From positions 2,356,001 to 2,420,000 of the forward strand of contig OZ244151.1 in the NCBI GenBank assembly GCA_965216195.1: 64,000 nt of DNA, read 5' to 3'. This document shows, piece after piece, positions 24,813-32,872 of the stretch. The position numbers and the translations under genes are program-made. This DNA comes from Aridibacter sp965216195. Its GTDB lineage: Bacteria; Acidobacteriota; Blastocatellia; Pyrinomonadales; Pyrinomonadaceae. Position 1 is the first letter of the stretch; every line of letters begins with the position of its first letter. The notes under the pieces are model-generated. The model was not told the origin of the DNA and did no database searches. It was given only the letters and a program-made list of their open reading frames with translations.

Positions 24813-26117
24813 CTATGCGCCAGGCGATGTTGCGGCGGCTCCCGTCGACATAAGCAACGGCTGAAGAATTACAGATGCTTCAATTAATTCTTTGCGTTCC
24901 GGAAGTTTCTTCTGCAGTGTATCCAGATTTTGGCTTGGATAATCCTTCTTAAGTGAATCCCGAATATCAGCCTCAGACTTATCCTTCAGCAGACTTTCCA
25001 GAATAAACAGATCGAAGTCATCGAAATTCTCGATACCCAAAGCGTTTGGTACGTTGATGCCCATCACACGTGTTTGCGAAAGATCAAAAATCCAATCAAG
25101 CGCCTTATCGAGCGGATCATCATCGGGATACTTTTGCTTGATCAGGTTCAAGATATTCTCCCTGCCCTCAATGTTCAAAAGAAGCGCGAGGAAGAATCTG
25201 TGCTCCGGATCCGTGATGTAATGCCGACGGTTTAATATTTGATTTAGCTTGTCCTCATGGGCAAATACCTTCGGGAAAACGTCGCCAAGCTCGCCATGTC
25301 GTTCTTTGACGATACCAAGAAAGTGCTCAAATCGGTCTTGAGAAGAATCAATATCAAAAACCTGTTCGATTTGATTATGCCCCGAATAACCTCTCACGTT
25401 TGAAAGGATATTGTACGTCGTCTGAAAATCGGCTTTCTTTAGCCAATCAGCGATATAGTTGTCGGTATCAGGATGTTTCGAGCGCGCCATCGCACTAATA
25501 CACTGCATCTTCTTAATCGTATTTGACTCCTCAAAAAATGGATCGAGCGCTAAAAACGGCTTTCTGTAATCAAACTGAGGTAAGAATAGGGGGCTTTTAT
25601 GAGTCCGAATAATTAACGTGACCGACGGCTGCTCAAGATGGAATAACGAGTGGATAAACTGTCGCCCTGGCTGTATTTCGTGAGAATTACCGACACTCAA
25701 AAGCTCACATGTCTTAAGATTGATGTCGCCAAGCTCGGTAACCGAATTCACCTTTTCTTTTCGATCAAATTCGTACCAACTGTGAATACTTCCGCCGTCC
25801 AGCACCTGAAATGCCCCGCAAAAAGCGTGTTGATGAATTGAGGTAGTGCCTTCAAGCCAGAAATAGGTATCGATGTGAAACCGAGGAGAGTTGTATAGTG
25901 TGATCGGCGGATCGCCAAAACGCCCGGGCAAATCTTTCTGCTCCGGAAGATGAGTCTGACCCATCGTCCATTCCATAATCTCCCAGGGGTCAACTTTTTC
26001 CGGTATATTAGCTTCCTTTAAAGCCCTTTCCGCAACTGCCGGAAATTTTTCTTCGTCATAATTCTTGTCAACCCAAAGTTTCTCTACTGTCTCGCCAAGC
26101 TCTTTGAATAATTTCAT
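24813..26117 (-). CDS. conserved protein with cupin-like N-terminal half, function unknown
   Basis: 434 residues without a signal peptide. The N-terminal half has a cupin-like pattern: FHIDTYFWLEGTTSIHQHAFCGAFQVLDGG, where HQH and a later Glu or His could bind a metal, then PGRQFIHSLFHLEQPSVTLIIRTH with another His pair. The C-terminal half is helical and charged with many Asp/Glu, ending in a Ala/Thr-rich tail. The mixed arrangement suggests a cysteine-dioxygenase-like metal site, but I do not recognise a named family. It has a small membrane protein gene 10 bp upstream in the same direction. Confidence 0.65.
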   Translation of the reverse strand: MKLFKELGETVEKLWVDKNYDEEKFPAVAERALKEANIPEKVDPWEIMEWTMGQTHLPEQKDLPGRFGDPPITLYNSPRFHIDTYFWLEGTTSIHQHAFCGAFQVLDGGSIHSWYEFDRKEKVNSVTELGDINLKTCELLSVGNSHEIQPGRQFIHSLFHLEQPSVTLIIRTHKSPLFLPQFDYRKPFLALDPFFEESNTIKKMQCISAMARSKHPDTDNYIADWLKKADFQTTYNILSNVRGYSGHNQIEQVFDIDSSQDRFEHFLGIVKERHGELGDVFPKVFAHEDKLNQILNRRHYITDPEHRFFLALLLNIEGRENILNLIKQKYPDDDPLDKALDWIFDLSQTRVMGINVPNALGIENFDDFDLFILESLLKDKSEADIRDSLKKDYPSQNLDTLQKKLPERKELIEASVILQPLLMSTGAAATSPGA

Positions 26118-26126
26118 TTTTGACCC

Positions 26127-26480
26127 TTAATTAAATTTCGGAGGCTTAGGTAATGGCTCTACGTTGTCATCGTCATCATGGATTCTTGAGAGGTATTTTA
26201 AAATTCCGAGCATCGCAAAAACACTTGCGACAATGCTCCCTAACTCAACAACTATTGAAAACCCGTAATAGTCCCCGGCAATTTGTTCCTCAGTTTTTCC
26301 CGCTGCCATCATTATCATGACAAAAGTGATACCAAGAACAAAAGGAATTACAAACTGAATGAGGATGCCGATTCCAAAAGTCGCCGCAGCCCAAAGTCCT
26401 GAACGCCCAAATTCTATTGCTGTCTTATACGAATAAACCGTAAAAGCAACAATTGCAATAATTCCAAGTATTCCAAACAT
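26127..26480 (-). CDS. small membrane protein, unknown function
   Basis: 117 residues with three predicted TM helices (about 1-20, 28-58, 75-93) and an acidic, proline-rich cytoplasmic tail (IHDDDDNVEPLPKPPKF). The next gene in the same direction starts 10 bp downstream (24813-26117), so the two probably form an operon. No family was recognised. Confidence 0.6.
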   Translation of the reverse strand: MFGILGIIAIVAFTVYSYKTAIEFGRSGLWAAATFGIGILIQFVIPFVLGITFVMIMMAAGKTEEQIAGDYYGFSIVVELGSIVASVFAMLGILKYLSRIHDDDDNVEPLPKPPKFN

Positions 26481-26628
26481 TCTTCTCTGAAAACCGAATA
26501 GAACTCTTAGCCGACGCTCACATTCGTGAAAGCGCTGACAACTAAAGACTTTATATTATGGTACTTATCTGCTATATTTTGCCCTAATCTCTTCCGATAT
26601 CAAAATATAAAGCAGGTGAAAAAATTTT

Positions 26629-28182
26629 ATGGCGATTCAAGACTCGGCACAAAAAGTTGACACAAAAGGTTTCTTTGGACATCCGAAGGGACTTTTTACG
26701 CTGTTTACTACGGAAATGTGGGAGCGATTTTCCTATTACGGAATTCGTCCTTTACTTACTCTGTTTATGGCGGCTGCGCTCCTGGATGGCGGCTTTGGGT
26801 TTGAACGCAGCCAGGCAACCGCGATCGTAGGTATTTACGGCGCTTCGGTTTATCTTTTCACATTACCCGGTGGATGGATCGCCGACCGCTGGCTGGGATT
26901 GCGAAAAGCTATTCTTTATGGCGCGGTCCTGATTTCCCTGGGACATATTTCTATCGGAGTTTCGGCATTTGCGGCCGGGAAGGTAGCTTTTTTTGTTGGG
27001 TTGATTCTAATCGTTTTAGGCACCGGATTACTGAAGCCTAATATTTCTGCGATTGTTGGAGATTTGTATCCTGAAGGCGGTTCAAGACGAGATGCAGGAT
27101 TTTCCATATTTTACATGGGAATCAACATCGGTGCGTTTCTTGGTTTTATCGTCGCGGGGTACTTAGGCGAAGAAATAGGCTGGCACTGGGGGTTTGGCGC
27201 TGCAGGCGTCGGAATGCTTCTCGGTTTAGCCACATTTGTTTTGCTGGGCAATTCTACACTTGGGGATATTGGAAACGAGCCTTCTAAAGATGCCGATCCG
27301 GAGGTTCAGAGACGCGAGGTAAACAAAGTCAAATTGGTTACTTTTGGCGGATTGGCTTTAATCGCGCTCGCGGTCATCCTAACTGCCATGGGTGTAATTT
27401 CGGTTGATGCACAAGTTGTCGGAACTTATCTTACGTACGTATTGATAGCAATCGCTGTACTATTTTTCGCCTACATCTTTATCTTTGGCGGACTTGATTC
27501 TGACGAGATGAAACGAGTCGGCGTAATTGCTTTGCTCTTTGTCGCCGCCGCGATATTCTGGTCTGCTTTTGAGCAGGCGCCAACGTCGCTAAACCTTTTC
27601 GCAAAAGATTTTACGGAGCGCAACATAGGTGGCTGGGAGATTCCGGCTACGTGGTTCCAGTCGGTAAACGCGATGTTTATCATAATCCTCGCGCCTGTTT
27701 TTGCTGGTCTTTGGGAAAAACTGGGAGCAAAGGGCAAAGATCCATCGAGTCCATTTAAATTCTCATTCGGGCTTCTTTTTGCGGGTGTCGGCTTTCTGAT
27801 TATGATTTTGGCGGCAAATATCGTCGTTGCCGGTGGCGGTGGAGTAAAGGTTGCAGCATGGTGGCTCGTTTTTAGCTACTTGTTCCAAACAATCGGTGAA
27901 TTATGTTTGAGTCCGGTAGGTCTTTCTTCCATGACCAAATTATCGCCGCGGCGTTACGTCGGCCAAATGATGGGAATTTGGTTTCTTGCCGCTTCGCTCG
28001 GAAACCTTATTGCTGGCTTAGTTGGCGGGCATGTCGATCCCGAGAAACTTGAGCAAATGCCAAAACTCTTTACCACGACTACGATCACCTTGATTGCGGC
28101 TGCTGTCATTTTGGGTATTCTCGCGATACCGATTAGCAGGATGATGAAGAAAACCGGCGAAGAGGTTTTTGAGGTTGACTAA
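26629..28182 (+). CDS. POT/PTR family proton-dependent oligopeptide transporter
   Basis: 517 residues with about 14 hydrophobic helices. The family signature EMWERFSYYG (ExxERFxYYG) is near residue 30, followed by YGASVYLFTLPGGWIADRWLG and a later FSIFYMGINIGAF and LFQTIGELCLSPVGLS. Proton-coupled symport of di- and tripeptides across the inner membrane is the usual role. AGCAGGTG precedes the ATG. It is transcribed away from the preceding membrane protein gene and ends in a terminator. Confidence 0.9.
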   Translation: MAIQDSAQKVDTKGFFGHPKGLFTLFTTEMWERFSYYGIRPLLTLFMAAALLDGGFGFERSQATAIVGIYGASVYLFTLPGGWIADRWLGLRKAILYGAVLISLGHISIGVSAFAAGKVAFFVGLILIVLGTGLLKPNISAIVGDLYPEGGSRRDAGFSIFYMGINIGAFLGFIVAGYLGEEIGWHWGFGAAGVGMLLGLATFVLLGNSTLGDIGNEPSKDADPEVQRREVNKVKLVTFGGLALIALAVILTAMGVISVDAQVVGTYLTYVLIAIAVLFFAYIFIFGGLDSDEMKRVGVIALLFVAAAIFWSAFEQAPTSLNLFAKDFTERNIGGWEIPATWFQSVNAMFIIILAPVFAGLWEKLGAKGKDPSSPFKFSFGLLFAGVGFLIMILAANIVVAGGGGVKVAAWWLVFSYLFQTIGELCLSPVGLSSMTKLSPRRYVGQMMGIWFLAASLGNLIAGLVGGHVDPEKLEQMPKLFTTTTITLIAAAVILGILAIPISRMMKKTGEEVFEVD

Positions 28183-28207
28183 TTTGAGCTTCGTATCTTG
28201 GAGGGAA

Positions 28208-28231
28208 GGGCGTCTTCTGGCGTCCTTTTTT
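28208..28231 (+). terminator. Rho-independent terminator after the POT transporter gene
   Basis: GGGCGTC pairs with GGCGTCC (two G-U pairs, 4-nt loop), followed by six T. Confidence 0.65.
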
Positions 28232-28242
28232 GTTAACCTGTG

Positions 28243-28956
28243 TCATGCAAACAATTTTTCGTAAACAATAAACGCTCCCAGTCCCAGGCTAAAAACACCC
28301 GCCAACGCCAGAATTCCCTTGTTCAAAATACCAAAACGCTGCGCCGTCAAATGAAGCGGCAACCCGATCAAAAGACTCATCAGCATCATTCCTGCAATCG
28401 ATCCAAAGCCAAAAATTAAGATATAAAGTAGCGCCAGAGCCGGTGATTTAATCGTCGGAATTATAAAAAGCATCAGTGCCGCGCTTCCCGCGACCCCATG
28501 GACCATCCCCACCAAAATTGCTCGCGGACTAAACCTCAGATAGTGATGAGTTTCCTCTGCGTTTTCGTTCTCATGAGCGTGTATATGAGTGTGCTCGCGT
28601 CCTTCATGAGCGTGCGAATGAACGTGAATTTTTTCCTTTTTCCACAACTTTCTGAGCGCATTTAACCCCAAAACGACCAGCATCACTCCAACCGCGGCTT
28701 CGAGTTTCGCTTCTAGAGATTCGGAAATTTGAAGCTTTAGAAAAATCACCAGGGCGCCGATTATCAAGAGCGTAATCGTATGCCCGACACCCCAAAAACC
28801 ACCGACGATTGTCGAGCTAAAAAGATTTTTTCGCTCGGCAACAATCGTGGAAACCGCAGCCAAATGATCCGCCTCAATCGCGTGCTTTAATCCCAGCACG
28901 AAACCAAGCGCGAGGGTCGCAAAAATCGATATCTCCGTTGATACGTTTCCTTCCAT
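28243..28956 (-). CDS. nickel/cobalt transporter-like permease (NiCoT/NicO type, UreH-like)
   Basis: 237 residues with about six TM helices. The motif HAIEADH at 25-31 matches the HX4DH metal-recognition motif of the NiCoT family, and GGFWGVGHTITLL follows, as in that family. Between helices lies a His-rich loop (about 117-143: HVHSHAHEGREHTHIHAH) that probably binds metal in the cytoplasm or periplasm. The likely substrate is nickel or cobalt. No urease, hydrogenase or cobalamin gene is nearby, so which metalloenzyme it supplies is unknown; the LarA-like protein at 12041 would need nickel if it is a true LarA. Confidence 0.8.
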   Translation of the reverse strand: MEGNVSTEISIFATLALGFVLGLKHAIEADHLAAVSTIVAERKNLFSSTIVGGFWGVGHTITLLIIGALVIFLKLQISESLEAKLEAAVGVMLVVLGLNALRKLWKKEKIHVHSHAHEGREHTHIHAHENENAEETHHYLRFSPRAILVGMVHGVAGSAALMLFIIPTIKSPALALLYILIFGFGSIAGMMLMSLLIGLPLHLTAQRFGILNKGILALAGVFSLGLGAFIVYEKLFA

Positions 28957-28965
28957 AATTTTGTG

Positions 28966-29622
28966 CTAATTCGAAAGACTATTCTTTCGTTTTTCGAGTT
29001 CGGCAATTCGAGTTTTCAGTTTCTCGATTTCGGCGTCAATTGCATCGGTTTTGTCCAAATGATCGCTCAGTTTATGGAAAACGGGAATCATAACCGTAAG
29101 TGATGCAACCGCAATCGCCAAAACCCCGAGGCCTCTCATAACTAACTCCGATTCATACCAATCGCGTCCCCAAATCAGCCCAAACAATAGCAAAACTAGA
29201 GCCACGACAAAAATGTAAAGCGCCGTCAGTGCCCATTTGAAACGTGCATCTAGCCACGCGAGCGTTACTAGGGACAGGAGCGAAAACGCCACAGCAAGAA
29301 TCGTGACGGACATAAAAAATCTTCCGAAGAAATATCCCCCGGTAGGCTCCGCCCAGATTATTATAATCGCCGAAATCGCGGAAACTATCGAAAAAATGAT
29401 CCCGAGGATCGGAACGTATCCGCCCGGATTTCGTTCTAAATTCACGCCGCATGCTAAACCTAAAATGCTTGTGCAGGTTATCGTTAGGGTCGTTGCCAGA
29501 ATCCGCGATTCAAACTCGCCAAAATCCCCAATCAGAATCGCGACAATTCCAAAAAGCGCACTGACCGAAACTGACCCGATCAAAGTCTGTAGGAATATCT
29601 TCTTAAGATTTAGCTTTTGCAT
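28966..29622 (-). CDS. membrane protein with C-terminal coiled coil, unknown function
   Basis: About 218 residues from ATG 29622, which lies inside the last 20 bp of nadB; the frame is also open further back to 29742. Six or seven hydrophobic segments cover most of the protein. The last 40 residues are a short coiled coil (DAIDAEIEKLKTRIAELEKR). I recognise no family. Because its start overlaps the nadB stop, it is probably translated from the nadB transcript; the metal permease follows 9 bp downstream. Confidence 0.6.
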   Translation of the reverse strand: MQKLNLKKIFLQTLIGSVSVSALFGIVAILIGDFGEFESRILATTLTITCTSILGLACGVNLERNPGGYVPILGIIFSIVSAISAIIIIWAEPTGGYFFGRFFMSVTILAVAFSLLSLVTLAWLDARFKWALTALYIFVVALVLLLFGLIWGRDWYESELVMRGLGVLAIAVASLTVMIPVFHKLSDHLDKTDAIDAEIEKLKTRIAELEKRKNSLSN

Positions 29623-31192
29623 AAAAGTTAATCCGTTCGCTCGATGAGATTTCAGTATCGAGCTTTTGAATCGAATGTACCTTCCAATTCTCGCTTCTTT
29701 CGGAAAAATCAGACCTTGAATGCCCTCCGCGCGATTCCTCACGCCAAAGCGCTGCCCGTGTGACGAGTTTCGCGAGCGTCACGAAGTTTTTGGAGGCACG
29801 AGAGAGGTTTGCCCTGGAAATCTGTTCAAATTCGCTTAAAGCTCTTTCAAGCGATTCCCGGTCGCGCACGATCCCGACTCGCTCCCACATTACTCGCTTG
29901 ACGCGCTTTCTGACCGCGGTTGAAATCTCATCGGTTTTTGGATCTTGGACTTTGGACTTCGCGCTTTTTTCTCTTAACTCCAAACCCCGAACTCTGAACT
30001 TCGAACTGTCATCCACCGCTGCTTTTCCCGCACGGGCTCCAAATACCAACCCCTCAAGTAAAGAATTCGACGCGAGCCGATTAGCGCCGTGAACCCCCGT
30101 GCATGTAACCTCGCCTGCAGCGTAAAGTCCTGGAAGCGTTGTCCTACCCCATAAATCAGTGCGTACGCCGCCCATTGTGTAATGCGAGGCTGGCGAAACA
30201 GGAATTCTATCTTTTGCAATGTTCAGCCCATAATAGTTGCAGGTTTCGTAGATTTTCGGAAAGCGTTCTTTAAGAAAATCTTCGCTCTTATCCGTGATAT
30301 CTAAAAAAACTGATCTCGTACCGGTTTTGCGCATTTCGGAAACAATCGAGCGCGAGACGACATCGCGTGGCGCCAGCTCAAGACGCTCATCATAGCTTTC
30401 CATAAAACGTTTTCCGTGTGCATTGCGCAGAATTGCGCCTTCGCCGCGCATCGCCTCCGAGAGCAAAAACCTCGGGGCATTTTCGAGATTGAGGGCCGTC
30501 GGGTGAAACTGTACAAACTCCATGTCGGCGAGCTCCGCACCCGCAAAATACGACATCGCCATTCCATCGCCTGTTGCTACAGGAGGGTTTGTAGAATGCT
30601 GGTAAAGTTGTCCGGCTCCTCCCGTGCAAAGAACAACCGCCTTTGCAAAAATATTGCGCGGCGCCTTCAGAATCGGATCAAGAAACCTTATTCCAACGCA
30701 TCTTTCACCTTCCACAATGAGGCTTTCGGCATGGGAAAAAGGCAAGAGATTTATCGTTTCTTCCTGTCGCGCACGGGCGATCAAGGCTCTAACAATTTCT
30801 TTTCCGGTTGAGTCGCCGTGAGCGTGAAGTATTCGTCGCCGGGAATGCGCTGCTTCGCGAGTAAAAACGAGTTTCCCGCCCTCGCGGTCAAACTCAGTGC
30901 CCCATTCAATTAACTCTTTTATATAGCGCGTACCTTCAACGACGAGTGTTTCTACCGCCTTTTCGTCACACAAACCATCACCCGCGATTAAAGTATCGTC
31001 TTCGTGGAGCTCGGCATTATCATCGTCAGAAAGCACAACCGCCACACCGCCCTGAGCGCGCTCAGTATTGGACTCGCTCGTTTTCGATTTCGTTAATACC
31101 GAAACTTTCGCGCCCGTTTGCGCAAGCTCAATTGAAGCCCGCAAACCCGCGATTCCGCTTCCAATAACAATAAAATCCGTTTCGAGAGACAT
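29603..31192 (-). CDS. nadB: L-aspartate oxidase
   Basis: 529 residues. The FAD-binding N-terminus is FIVIGSGIAGLRAS (8-21). Active-site segments are ERAQGGVAV (44-52), HAHGDSTG (123-130), EFVQFHPTAL (225-234) and a late ASHYTMGGVRTD (335-346). It oxidises L-aspartate to iminoaspartate, the first step of de novo NAD synthesis; the partner NadA is not in the window. Residues about 395-420, between the flavin domain and the C-terminal helical part, are encoded by a heptanucleotide repeat array and have no counterpart that I recognise. A terminator lies upstream, so it has its own promoter. Confidence 0.92.
   Translation of the reverse strand: MSLETDFIVIGSGIAGLRASIELAQTGAKVSVLTKSKTSESNTERAQGGVAVVLSDDDNAELHEDDTLIAGDGLCDEKAVETLVVEGTRYIKELIEWGTEFDREGGKLVFTREAAHSRRRILHAHGDSTGKEIVRALIARARQEETINLLPFSHAESLIVEGERCVGIRFLDPILKAPRNIFAKAVVLCTGGAGQLYQHSTNPPVATGDGMAMSYFAGAELADMEFVQFHPTALNLENAPRFLLSEAMRGEGAILRNAHGKRFMESYDERLELAPRDVVSRSIVSEMRKTGTRSVFLDITDKSEDFLKERFPKIYETCNYYGLNIAKDRIPVSPASHYTMGGVRTDLWGRTTLPGLYAAGEVTCTGVHGANRLASNSLLEGLVFGARAGKAAVDDSSKFRVRGLELREKSAKSKVQDPKTDEISTAVRKRVKRVMWERVGIVRDRESLERALSEFEQISRANLSRASKNFVTLAKLVTRAALWREESRGGHSRSDFSERSENWKVHSIQKLDTEISSSERINFYAKAKS
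29938..30007 (-). repeat. heptanucleotide tandem repeat of exactly ten units inside nadB
   Basis: On the coding strand, in order: AGTTCGA, AGTTCAG, AGTTCGG, GGTTTGG, AGTTAAG, AGAAAAA, AGCGCGA, AGTCCAA, AGTCCAA, GATCCAA. Ten 7-nt units fill 70 bp without a gap. The reading frame is kept by flanking bases. Confidence 0.85.
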
Positions 31193-31230
31193 TATTGAAA
31201 ATTTACCAAATTAACGGTTTAGTAGCGAAT

Positions 31231-31272
31231 AAAAAAAACCCCGGTTCACCAAAATGGCTAACCAGGGTTTTT
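31231..31272. terminator. bidirectional Rho-independent terminator between the LysM gene and nadB
   Basis: CCCCGGTT pairs with AACCAGGG (one mismatch) around a 13-nt loop. T-runs flank it on both strands: eight on the minus strand, five on the plus strand. It ends the LysM gene transcript. Confidence 0.7.
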
Positions 31273-31289
31273 GATCTAAGAAACAAAAC

Positions 31290-31673
31290 TTAGGCACTCT
31301 CGCCTTCGCTTTGCGGAACAGTCAGTTCTTGACCGGGATGAATAACATCCGGATTATCAATTTTGTCGCGATTAGCTTCAAAAATCGACTGCCAGCTAAC
31401 TCCATATTTCGAACCAATCTTGCTCAAGCTGTCGCCAGATTGAACCGTATAGGTCGTCGAGGAATCACCTTCAGGATTTGTGATATTCAGAACGAGGTCG
31501 CCAGAGCGATAATCCGGATCAATTTTTCCGTACTCGTCCCAAAGTTGCTGTTTTACTTCGCCGCTTGCTTCGCCTTCGATCGAAATGTAGCCATCTCCCT
31601 CGCTTACATTCAAACCGCCAACTCCCAAGCTATTAGCCAAGTCAATAAGTGTTGCGTATTTTTGCATTAACAT
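31290..31673 (-). CDS. BON-like and LysM domain protein (YgaU/LysM-like)
   Basis: 127 residues without a signal peptide. Residues about 1-65 resemble a BON-like domain (SEGDGYISIEGEASGEVKQQLW). Residues about 72-120 are a LysM domain (YTVQSGDSLSKIGSKYGVSWQSIFEANRD, ending PGQELTVP). This matches the layout of YgaU-type proteins, which bind potassium or peptidoglycan-related ligands. AGGAGGG precedes the ATG. It is 19 bp downstream of the BON lipoprotein gene and likely in one operon with it. Confidence 0.82.
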   Translation of the reverse strand: MLMQKYATLIDLANSLGVGGLNVSEGDGYISIEGEASGEVKQQLWDEYGKIDPDYRSGDLVLNITNPEGDSSTTYTVQSGDSLSKIGSKYGVSWQSIFEANRDKIDNPDVIHPGQELTVPQSEGESA

Positions 31674-31692
31674 AATCTTTCCCTCCTGTTAA

Positions 31693-32169
31693 TTACTTCT
31701 CGGTGATTTCGTTCTTCAAAGGTTTTCCAGCGGCTTGCTGAGCTGCTTGAACAGCTTGAGCCAATTTACCTTTGGGAACCGTTCCACGCAGCGTCGCAGG
31801 GGTCGTGGTTGTATCGACTGTTACGTCATTATATCCACCTTTTTTCAACGCTTCTTCAATCTTCGCTTTATCAACTGTATCAGCCTTTGCTAGCGGTGCC
31901 GGCGGCTTAACCGTAACTTCATTCGTTACAGATTTAACTCCTTCGACCTTAGCAATCTCAGCAGCTTTTGCCTTTGCAGCCTCGTCAGCAACTTCGCCTT
32001 TAATCGTTGCCACACCGTCTTTAACTTCAACTGTAACACCTGACGTTGTAGTTTCGGCTTTTAGCTTATCAGCAGCAGCTTTTCCTAAATCAGCGTCACT
32101 TTTACCCCAGCATCCAGCCATTAGAATAACTGAGATCAAGGTCGCAATTGTCAAAAATTTTATTTTCAT
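31693..32169 (-). CDS. lipoprotein with two BON-type domains
   Basis: 158 residues with a lipobox LMAGC (Cys19). Two BON-like repeats follow: one at about 25-88 (GVTVEVKDGVATIKGEVADEAAK) and a second, weaker one from about 100 to the end (NDVTVDTTTTPATLRGTVPKGKL). BON domains bind phospholipid or other surfaces and occur in outer-membrane stress proteins such as OsmY. The probable location is the periplasmic face of a membrane. The cotranscribed LysM protein also has a BON-like part. Confidence 0.78.
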   Translation of the reverse strand: MKIKFLTIATLISVILMAGCWGKSDADLGKAAADKLKAETTTSGVTVEVKDGVATIKGEVADEAAKAKAAEIAKVEGVKSVTNEVTVKPPAPLAKADTVDKAKIEEALKKGGYNDVTVDTTTTPATLRGTVPKGKLAQAVQAAQQAAGKPLKNEITEK

Positions 32170-32345
32170 TCTTTCCTCCTGAAAGTGGATAGTTAATATT
32201 TACCTGTTTCTTATAAACTGAAAGCACTTCACACAAATATTTCAGAAAACCTGATAAGTCTCGCCTTCATTTTTATTTCCCCGAACTTACTTTTATATTC
32301 GCCTTTTGTCAAACTATTTATTCGGTTTTTGCTGTTAAAAACCGA

Positions 32346-32864
32346 CTACTTTTCGAAAATATCGCTTGCGATTTGTTTCGCGATATCCAATGAATCTGCT
32401 CCTGGCTTGATCACAAAATGCCAGTCAGCTAAGCAATATAATTTTGCGCGTTCGTCAAAGAGCTTCTTTGCAGCCTCTTTATCTTTTACGAGAGGCCTTT
32501 CGCACTTCGAAAATCTGATATTTCTCCAGCAGTGGTCAAAGGTGGATTCGAGCCACACTGAGATCGCACCGCTATCTTCGATCACCTCGCGATTTCTTGG
32601 AAACGTCCAAGCTCCACCACCTAATGCTATTATTTTTGCGTCAGAACGCAGGATTTCCTTTAAATATTGTGTCTCCAGATCGCGAAAAACTTTCTCGCCC
32701 CGCTCACTGAAAATTTCAGGAATCTTTTGCTTTACACTTCGTTCGATAAACTGATCCAAATCCACTCTTTTTGCGCCAAGGAGATACGCGAGGTGTCTGG
32801 CGACGGTAGACTTCCCGACTCCCATAAATCCCGTGAGAACAATTCTGCTTGCTTCAGGTTTCAT
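32346..32864 (-). CDS. aroK: shikimate kinase
   Basis: About 172 residues from ATG 32864. The P-loop is GFMGVGKST (about 14-22), and DLDQFIE, FRDLE and IALGGG are the other substrate and nucleotide motifs. It phosphorylates shikimate to shikimate 3-phosphate. The start lies 8 bp after the aroA stop, so the two genes are in one operon. The order aroA-aroK is the reverse of the pathway order, which is of no consequence. Confidence 0.9.
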   Translation of the reverse strand: MKPEASRIVLTGFMGVGKSTVARHLAYLLGAKRVDLDQFIERSVKQKIPEIFSERGEKVFRDLETQYLKEILRSDAKIIALGGGAWTFPRNREVIEDSGAISVWLESTFDHCWRNIRFSKCERPLVKDKEAAKKLFDERAKLYCLADWHFVIKPGADSLDIAKQIASDIFEK

Positions 32865-32872
32865 TAAATACC

